NCBI GenBank assembly: GCA_022841705.1
Contig: JALHQZ010000002.1
Coordinates: forward strand, 1,730,381 to 1,794,380
DNA from: Pirellulales bacterium
GTDB lineage: Bacteria > Planctomycetota > Planctomycetia > Pirellulales > Lacipirellulaceae
DNA length: 64,000 bases
Reading direction: 5' to 3'
A model generated the notes under the pieces. It saw only the letters and a list, made by a program, of their open reading frames with translations. It had not been told where the DNA came from and searched no databases. The position numbers and the translations under genes were made by a program. How positions within the stretch are numbered: position 1 is the first letter of the stretch; each line of letters opens with the position of its first letter. Below, one piece after another: positions 60,400-64,000 of this stretch.

Positions 60400-60601
60400 A
60401 CCGGAGCGGCGAAGTCGGGCCGAATAGACATGCACAATCTTTCGTTGCCGCCCGGTTACGGCAGGCGTTGCATCGAACGTCCGATCAGTTGGAAGGATGT
60501 TTGTTCCACATAACGGCGGGCTCCACTATCAGAAGTAATGCGGCTCGCTTCCCATCGCGTGGAACGCGACACTGACAATCGGCCGACGTGATCTGTAGCG
60601 C
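60400..60601. other. Cassette-array spacer without ORF
   Basis: About 200 bp after ORF 5 with several attC-like half-motifs ('gtgaaccggagcggcgaagt', 'cgttgccgcccggttacggc', 'cataacggcgggctcc') but no ORF of note. It could hold one degenerate attC and a remnant or ORF-less cassette. Confidence 0.35.
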
Positions 60602-60691
60602 ATATAACAAAGCGTTGGAAGCGGAGCCGCCGGCAGCGTGTGTTTTGAACCAAATGTCACTCCGGCGGCTCGGTGATCCGTATCGTTCGTC
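60602..60691 (+). repeat. attC-like site 4
   Basis: ATATAAC (60602) to GTTCGTC (60685). Arms 'gcggagccgccgg' and 'ccggcggctcggtgat' pair almost perfectly around a variable loop. Confidence 0.8.
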
Positions 60692-60729
60692 GCGTCAAGT
60701 CACGCATTAAGCATAAGGTCGCCTCACTC

Positions 60730-61065
60730 ATGGAAATCGAACCGCTCGAAGTCTTTGCACGCGATTCAAACTATGCGGTCATTAAACCTCCGGGCCGCCA
60801 TTATCCTGGTTGCGTCATCCAAGGAGACTCGCTTGCGATTCTTTGCCGAATGGCCATGCACATTGCCGATTTTGCTCGTTCAAACGATATCGCCGACGAA
60901 GACGTTTTGGAGAGTATCCAAGAACTGAACAACGCCCTCGTTGGTCGCCTCCTGCACTATCAGGACATCCTCCTCAAACACGGTGTTGATTTTCCGCACG
61001 TCCATTCATTCTCTGAAACTGATTTGGTACAGTTGCTGCCAGACTACAATGACACCGCAGAGTGA
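60730..61065 (+). CDS. Cassette ORF 6: DUF6959-like protein
   Basis: 111 residues from ATG 60730: 'EVFARDSNYAVIKPPGRHYP', 'GCVIQGDSLAILCRMAMHIA', then two helices and 'VHSFSETDLVQLLPDYND'. The 'YAVIKPPGRHYPGCVIQGDS' segment resembles DUF6959-type proteins (from memory, tentative). The frame is open from 60673 but that part is the right arm of attC-like site 4, so the later ATG is used. Confidence 0.6.
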   Translation: MEIEPLEVFARDSNYAVIKPPGRHYPGCVIQGDSLAILCRMAMHIADFARSNDIADEDVLESIQELNNALVGRLLHYQDILLKHGVDFPHVHSFSETDLVQLLPDYNDTAE

Positions 61066-61103
61066 CAAAACGGATGCGGGTCACCAATTCCGACCAGCAT
61101 TGC

Positions 61104-61194
61104 GACGAACAAACCGTACCACCCAAGCGGCCGATCGGCCGTTTCCTGAAATCTATGTTCACTCGCGTCGGCTGGGTGAACGGTGACGTTCGGC
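61104..61194 (+). repeat. attC-like site 5
   Basis: GACGAAC (61104) to GTTCGGC (61188). Arms 'gaacaaaccgtaccacccaa' and 'ggctgggtgaacggtgacgt' pair well. Confidence 0.75.
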
Positions 61195-61203
61195 GACGAA
61201 AAC

Positions 61204-61545
61204 ATGAAGTCGAACAAAAAAGACATCCAGCGACATACCGAGGCCGCTTTGCTCGCCATAAAGCAAGCAATAAGCTCTAGCGATGAGGATTCCAGCGTCA
61301 AGCTTTTCGTGTCCCATCACCTTCAGGAACTCGATGCGGCATACTGGACAAAGCACGCAGGCAAGCCTCGGCCGTGTCCGAAAGAAGTCCTTGAACTGCT
61401 TCAACTCCGCTCGCATTGGGGAGAAGACGATGAGGATGGTATTGACACCTTCGACTTCACACTTCCCGGCGACGTGACGCAATATGTGATTGCCGTGAGG
61501 TTTGATGCGGACGGCGAGGTTAAGGAAATCGAGATGGAGAGTTGA
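61204..61545 (+). CDS. Cassette ORF 7: DUF2004-type protein
   Basis: 113 residues from ATG 61204, acidic, with 'LFVSHHLQELDAAYWTKHAG', 'VLELLQLRSHWGEDDEDGID' and 'TFDFTLPGDVTQYVIAVRFD'. It matches the chromosomal gene at 39557 along its whole length and has the same size. It sits 10 bp after attC-like site 5. Role unknown. Confidence 0.75.
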   Translation: MKSNKKDIQRHTEAALLAIKQAISSSDEDSSVKLFVSHHLQELDAAYWTKHAGKPRPCPKEVLELLQLRSHWGEDDEDGIDTFDFTLPGDVTQYVIAVRFDADGEVKEIEMES

Positions 61546-61554
61546 TCGCGAGTC

Positions 61555-61647
61555 GCCGAACCAGCGGATGAAGCTGACCGGGGCCGCCATCCTGGTTTCG
61601 CGCGACATGAAGTCATTGCAGCGGCCCGGTGATCGTGAACGTTCTTC
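61555..61647 (+). repeat. attC-like site 6
   Basis: GCCGAAC (61555) to GTTCTTC (61641). Arms 'gctgaccggggccgcc' and 'gcggcccggtgatcgtgaac' pair. Confidence 0.75.
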
Positions 61648-61663
61648 GGCGGAGATCAACTGC

Positions 61664-62047
61664 ATGCTCCCGGTCTTCAAGCTGCTGACACCGATCGACG
61701 CCCTCAAGGCACCTGGCTCCATTATTGAGTCGGAGCCGCATGAGAAGGCGGCGGGAGCGACCGTGCACGTTTATGAGATCGATTCCGGACGTGTGCTGCT
61801 GACGGCTTGGAATGGTTTGCTCCACGAGGTCATCTATCAGACGCCGATGGAGTTCGAGGATGAGTCTCACCGCCGGAATGAGATGCTGTTCAAGCACTAC
61901 GGCGAGGGCCACGAATGGAACGAGTTGCTCGACAACGGATTCGGCAAGACCTATCGCCGCGCCGACATGCAGCGCTATTCTTTGTGGAGCTACGCTATGG
62001 ACTTCAACACGTTCGGTACGATGGCGTTCCACGAAGTGAAGTGGTGA
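61664..62047 (+). CDS. Cassette ORF 8: hypothetical protein
   Basis: 127 residues from ATG 61664: 'MLPVFKLLTPIDALKAPGSI', 'GATVHVYEIDSGRVLLTAWN', 'GLLHEVIYQTPMEFEDESHR' and a C-terminal Trp/Tyr-rich part ending 'GTMAFHEVKW'. The longer frame from 61502 reads through attC-like site 6 and the end of ORF 7, so is rejected. No known family. Confidence 0.65.
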   Translation: MLPVFKLLTPIDALKAPGSIIESEPHEKAAGATVHVYEIDSGRVLLTAWNGLLHEVIYQTPMEFEDESHRRNEMLFKHYGEGHEWNELLDNGFGKTYRRADMQRYSLWSYAMDFNTFGTMAFHEVKW

Positions 62048-62064
62048 CCAGCCGTTCGGCCGAC

Positions 62065-62171
62065 GAAGAACCATTCGCTGCAGTGGACGAGCCCGCGTGC
62101 GTTGAAAGTTTACTTCGAGCCTTGTGCGTCCTGCCCCGCACGCGGCTCGCCACTGAGCGGCAGCGTTATAC
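62065..62171 (+). repeat. attC-like site 7
   Basis: GAAGAAC (62065) to GTTATAC (62165). Arms 'cgctgcagtggacgagcccg' and 'gcggctcgccactgagcggc' pair nearly perfectly with the flanking AAC/GTT boxes. This is the clearest palindrome of the array. Confidence 0.82.
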
Positions 62172-62198
62172 CCTTGATCCTGTTGCTGAATTGCACGC

Positions 62199-62636
62199 GT
62201 GTCCGAAACACACACGATCAAATACCTGAACACAGACCTCGATTTAGTGTGCGACGTCGATCTGTCGATGCTTGCATCCGAACTTGAGGAGCGCGGCCTG
62301 TTCGCGCACATCACTTCAGGTGACGATGGGCGCTTTCACCTCATGTGCGAAGACTTCAACGACACTGAGCCCGAACCAAACATCAAACGACTACTCGATG
62401 CCATAGACTCGCTATCCGACGACTCACAGAAGCTGTGGTCGCGATGCTCGAAGCGCGAGTTCAATGTTGGGTACGATTGCGGCGACGAGCCTTGGTCGTT
62501 CAATCAGGGAATCCCCAATGACGTTCTGCGTAGAATGGCCGATTGCGGCGCGTCGTTTCGAATCACGCTTTATCCGCACCGGCCGCAATCCGAATCCGCG
62601 GGGGTTCATGTAGATCTCCCGCAGACTGGGATATAA
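62199..62636 (+). CDS. Cassette ORF 9: hypothetical acidic protein
   Basis: 145 residues from GTG 62199: 'IKYLNTDLDLVCDVDLSMLA', 'LFAHITSGDDGRFHLMCEDF', 'FNVGYDCGDEPWSFNQGIPN' and 'ASFRITLYPHRPQ'. Soluble and acidic, in the style of small immunity proteins, but unassigned. Its stop codon lies inside the first box of attC-like site 8, as is common for cassettes. Confidence 0.65.
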   Translation: MSETHTIKYLNTDLDLVCDVDLSMLASELEERGLFAHITSGDDGRFHLMCEDFNDTEPEPNIKRLLDAIDSLSDDSQKLWSRCSKREFNVGYDCGDEPWSFNQGIPNDVLRRMADCGASFRITLYPHRPQSESAGVHVDLPQTGI

Positions 62637-62721
62637 CAACGCGATGCACCCAAGCCGCCGAGCGTCGCGTTGGCAATCGTGGCGTCCCGCTGGCCGGGCC
62701 GCTGATCTTGGGTCGTTCTGC
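62631..62721 (+). repeat. attC-like site 8
   Basis: ATATAAC (62631) to GTTCTGC (62715). 'gcacccaagccgcc' pairs with 'ggccgctgatcttgggtc' imperfectly. The right end and following cassette match site 1 and the LRR pseudogene cassette. Confidence 0.68.
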
Positions 62722-62743
62722 CACTGACGCTTGAGATAATCAA

Positions 62744-63148
62744 ATGACACGCGAAACAGCGATCGCACATTTCCAAGCTCTTGGCGCAGGGTGCGAGGCC
62801 CGGCGCCACAGCGGCAGAGATGTGATCGGAATACAACTCCTCAATTCTTCGGTAACCGATGACGATTTGGCGCTTCTCACAAGCCTACGGGACGACGTCG
62901 ACGTAATCGGCCTGGAAGGCACAAATATATCCGACGCCGGCTTAGCACACCTATTAAATCTGCGATTTCTTGAAAACGTCGATCTCACGAAAACGGCAAT
63001 TACCGATGCCGGACTTGCAACGTTGTCTCAGCTGCCGTCTTTAGAGTACATTCACATTGAAGGGACACGAGTCAGTTTTGCCGGAGTCAGCCAATTGCAG
63101 GCTGCGTTGCCAAAGTGTGAGATTGTCAGCGACTTTGACCTCGAATAG
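62744..63148 (+). CDS. Cassette ORF 10: leucine-rich repeat protein (intact copy)
   Basis: 134 residues from ATG 62744. A helical N-terminus 'TAIAHFQALGAGCEARRHSG' is followed by about four LRR-type units ('VIGLEGTNISDAGLAHLLNL', 'VDLTKTAITDAGLATLSQLP', 'IHIEGTRVSFAGVSQLQAAL'). No signal peptide, unlike the chromosomal LRR protein at 46485. Its near-twin at 58427 has a stop at codon 4. About 13 substitutions separate the two copies over roughly 455 bp by my reading. Confidence 0.78.
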   Translation: MTRETAIAHFQALGAGCEARRHSGRDVIGIQLLNSSVTDDDLALLTSLRDDVDVIGLEGTNISDAGLAHLLNLRFLENVDLTKTAITDAGLATLSQLPSLEYIHIEGTRVSFAGVSQLQAALPKCEIVSDFDLE

Positions 63149-63167
63149 CTCAATCTTCGCATCGCAA

Positions 63168-63265
63168 CTCTAAGGCAGAGCGATCGCAAGCAACGGAGCC
63201 GGCGGTCGGGGCGGCATTGAAATCAACGCGTATCGCGCTGGCTTGGCTCATCCGAAACTTTAGGC
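63168..63265 (+). repeat. attC-like site 9 (degenerate)
   Basis: The centre 'caacggagccggcggtcggg' and 'cattgaaatcaacgc.tatcgcgc' match site 2 closely, but the ends are altered ('ctctaaggc' and 'actttaggc', i.e. the GTT triplet reads CTT). Probably a decayed site. Confidence 0.6.
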
Positions 63266-63272
63266 GTTTGAA

Positions 63273-63692
63273 ATGCACCAAATACGCGTCGCTGGTCAGT
63301 TGTACGAGTGGACGCTTAGCATCACGAGTGAGTTCAAGCAACTAAAAAAATGGGGCGACTCAGATGAGCTTGAAGTGCTTCGCATTTCTTCGTTGGACAA
63401 GAGCTTTGACATGGCGATTCGAGTCTTAGTTTGGCAAGACTTGAGCGGGACGTATCGTCACCTCGGACCGGCGCTTGTGCTCGGACACAATTTTCCCATG
63501 GAGCAGTGCGCAGCGCGGGAGGGCATTTTGATCGAGTTGCGCCCAAAGGTCTGCTGTTTGCCTGAGGATGGCCCGGATTCAGCGTCTGTCGAGCGGGTCG
63601 TGCAGTGGTGCAGAAGTAAGCACTTTCGTGTGAGGCGAATCAATTCAAGCGGGGGTAGATGGGTTGGCTATGGTTACCCAGCCGACGCCTAG
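63273..63692 (+). CDS. Cassette ORF 11: hypothetical protein
   Basis: 139 residues: 'MHQIRVAGQLYEWTLSITSE', 'FDMAIRVLVWQDLSGTYRHL', 'GPALVLGHNFPMEQCAAREG', 'VERVVQWCRSKHFRVRRINS'. Soluble mixed alpha/beta, no recognised motif. Start ATG 63273 follows the degenerate attC-like site 9 by 7 bp. Confidence 0.65.
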   Translation: MHQIRVAGQLYEWTLSITSEFKQLKKWGDSDELEVLRISSLDKSFDMAIRVLVWQDLSGTYRHLGPALVLGHNFPMEQCAAREGILIELRPKVCCLPEDGPDSASVERVVQWCRSKHFRVRRINSSGGRWVGYGYPADA

Positions 63693-63770
63693 CCCATCCA
63701 TCGAGCGGACAGCCAAAAGCAAGCTTCGACCGCTCTCGAGTGCTTTCGCCTGCCGATCATGTCGAACCTT
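63687..63770 (+). repeat. attC-like site 10 (weak)
   Basis: Opens with GCCTAGC overlapping the ORF 11 stop. 'catcgagcggacagccaaaa' plus 'gca' pairs with 'tgctttcgcctgccgatcat' plus 'g'. The closing GTT box is not clear. Confidence 0.5.
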
Positions 63771-63809
63771 CGCCCTTAATGCGTCGAGATTCCCATGACG
63801 CCAAAGTAA

Positions 63810-63873
63810 TACCCCAGCCGGACCGCGTTCTGTTCACCAGGTCCGCGAGGAATAGCTGAGCGTCGCTGGGGTA
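63810..63873. other. Palindrome near right edge
   Basis: 'taccccag' and 'ctggggta' pair at the outside, and GGACC/GGTCC at the inside. It could be a terminator or a further recombination-site remnant; no T-run is visible. Confidence 0.35.
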
Positions 63874-63879
63874 AGCCGC

Positions 63880-64000
63880 GTATGTGAGTGGCATTTGAAA
63901 AGTGCAGCGCCCGGCGCCGAAAAAATGCAGCGCTAGGTGGGTGCGAGGATCTTACCAGGCCTCCTCGCGATGGCCAACGTGGTTACTCCTGAGTCTTGGA
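63880..64000. mobile_element. Possible insertion-sequence end at right edge
   Basis: 'tgtgagtggcatttgaaaag' followed by two related blocks 'aaaagtgcagcgccc' and 'aaaaaatgcagcgct' resembles the multiple short terminal repeats at the ends of IS21-like elements. No transposase is in view because the window ends, so this is tentative. Confidence 0.25.

Larger units (their letters stand above)
57720..63780 (+). mobile_element. Integron-type gene cassette array (attC cluster without visible integrase)
   Basis: At least ten small ORFs, all on the plus strand, alternate with roughly 85-105-bp imperfect palindromes that begin with a (GCCT)AAC-type box just after each stop codon and end with a GTT box shortly before the next start. 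Neither intI nor attI is visible. Products are mostly unrecognised and lack planctomycete export signals; codon usage is less GC-rich than the flanking genes. Array polarity (ORF then attC, left to right) places a hypothetical attI at the left, where only a DUF1559 gene is found, so a CALIN-type cluster is the simplest reading. Confidence 0.72.

Noticed and set aside
57849..63692. Reading the small-ORF region as a toxin-antitoxin or polymorphic-toxin immunity cluster
   Set aside because: Some ORFs have an immunity-like feel, but no toxin or antitoxin DNA-binding domain is recognisable and the attC-like spacers explain the arrangement better.
1..64000. tRNA, rRNA or a second parS site
   Set aside because: None was recognised by eye; short tRNAs could be missed without a covariance scan.

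Overview
The window looks like chromosomal DNA of a planctomycete, most likely a Pirellulales-type bacterium. Lineage hallmarks are DUF1559 pseudopilin-like proteins (51142, 56470), PEP-CTERM proteins (18696, 28585, 51953, 52979), a 2,295-residue secreted protein with the planctomycete N-terminal 'LEERTLL' signature and a dockerin-like repeat (21392), PQQ-type beta-propellers, a TAT-exported Gfo/Idh/MocA oxidoreductase, a BlaI/M56 pair and an ECF sigma with a membrane anti-sigma. No rRNA or tRNA gene was recognised. All family names come from reading the protein sequences; no database search was run.

Layout. (1) 0-14 kb: exopolysaccharide locus. A 5'-truncated RmlB-RmlC-like fusion, a GT4, a soluble phosphorelay (hybrid kinase, Hpt, sigma-54 activator) on the minus strand, then on the plus strand a polymerase/Wzz-like fusion, a GT2, a GT4 and a WecG/TagA transferase. 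(2) 14-31 kb: hypothetical genes, the ECF sigma/anti-sigma pair, an exact parS site at 18358, secreted PEP-CTERM proteins, the BlaI/M56 pair, the giant secreted protein and a cysteine-rich repeat protein. (3) 31-50 kb: two secreted beta-propellers, a degenerate receiver overlapping an MntR-type regulator, a four-helix-bundle gene, a haloalkane-dehalogenase-like hydrolase, CitG-like and PTPS-like genes, CheX, FliG, MutS, a helix-hairpin-helix/HTH protein, a secreted LRR protein, an oxidoreductase and a metal permease. (4) 50.8-53.9 kb: a cobalamin riboswitch followed by DUF1559, DUF4465/PEP-CTERM and a second PEP-CTERM surface protein, a candidate vitamin B12-responsive surface module. (5) 54-57.6 kb: SppA and another DUF1559 protein. 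(6) 57.7-63.8 kb: at least ten small, mostly unrecognised ORFs, all on the plus strand, separated by roughly 90-bp imperfect palindromes with AAC...GTT ends that read as integron attC sites. No integrase is visible, so this looks like a cassette array lacking its integrase (CALIN) or the distal part of an integron.

A second theme is dispersed inverted-repeat elements of 70-150 bp. Most lie between genes, but one sits in frame inside mutS, one in the signal-peptide region of the DUF4465 gene, and one supplies the C-terminus of a small membrane ORF. The two most interesting systems are the B12-riboswitch surface operon and the attC cassette array. The array contains a duplicated LRR cassette whose left boundary coincides with the expected G|TT crossover and whose first copy carries a nonsense codon.
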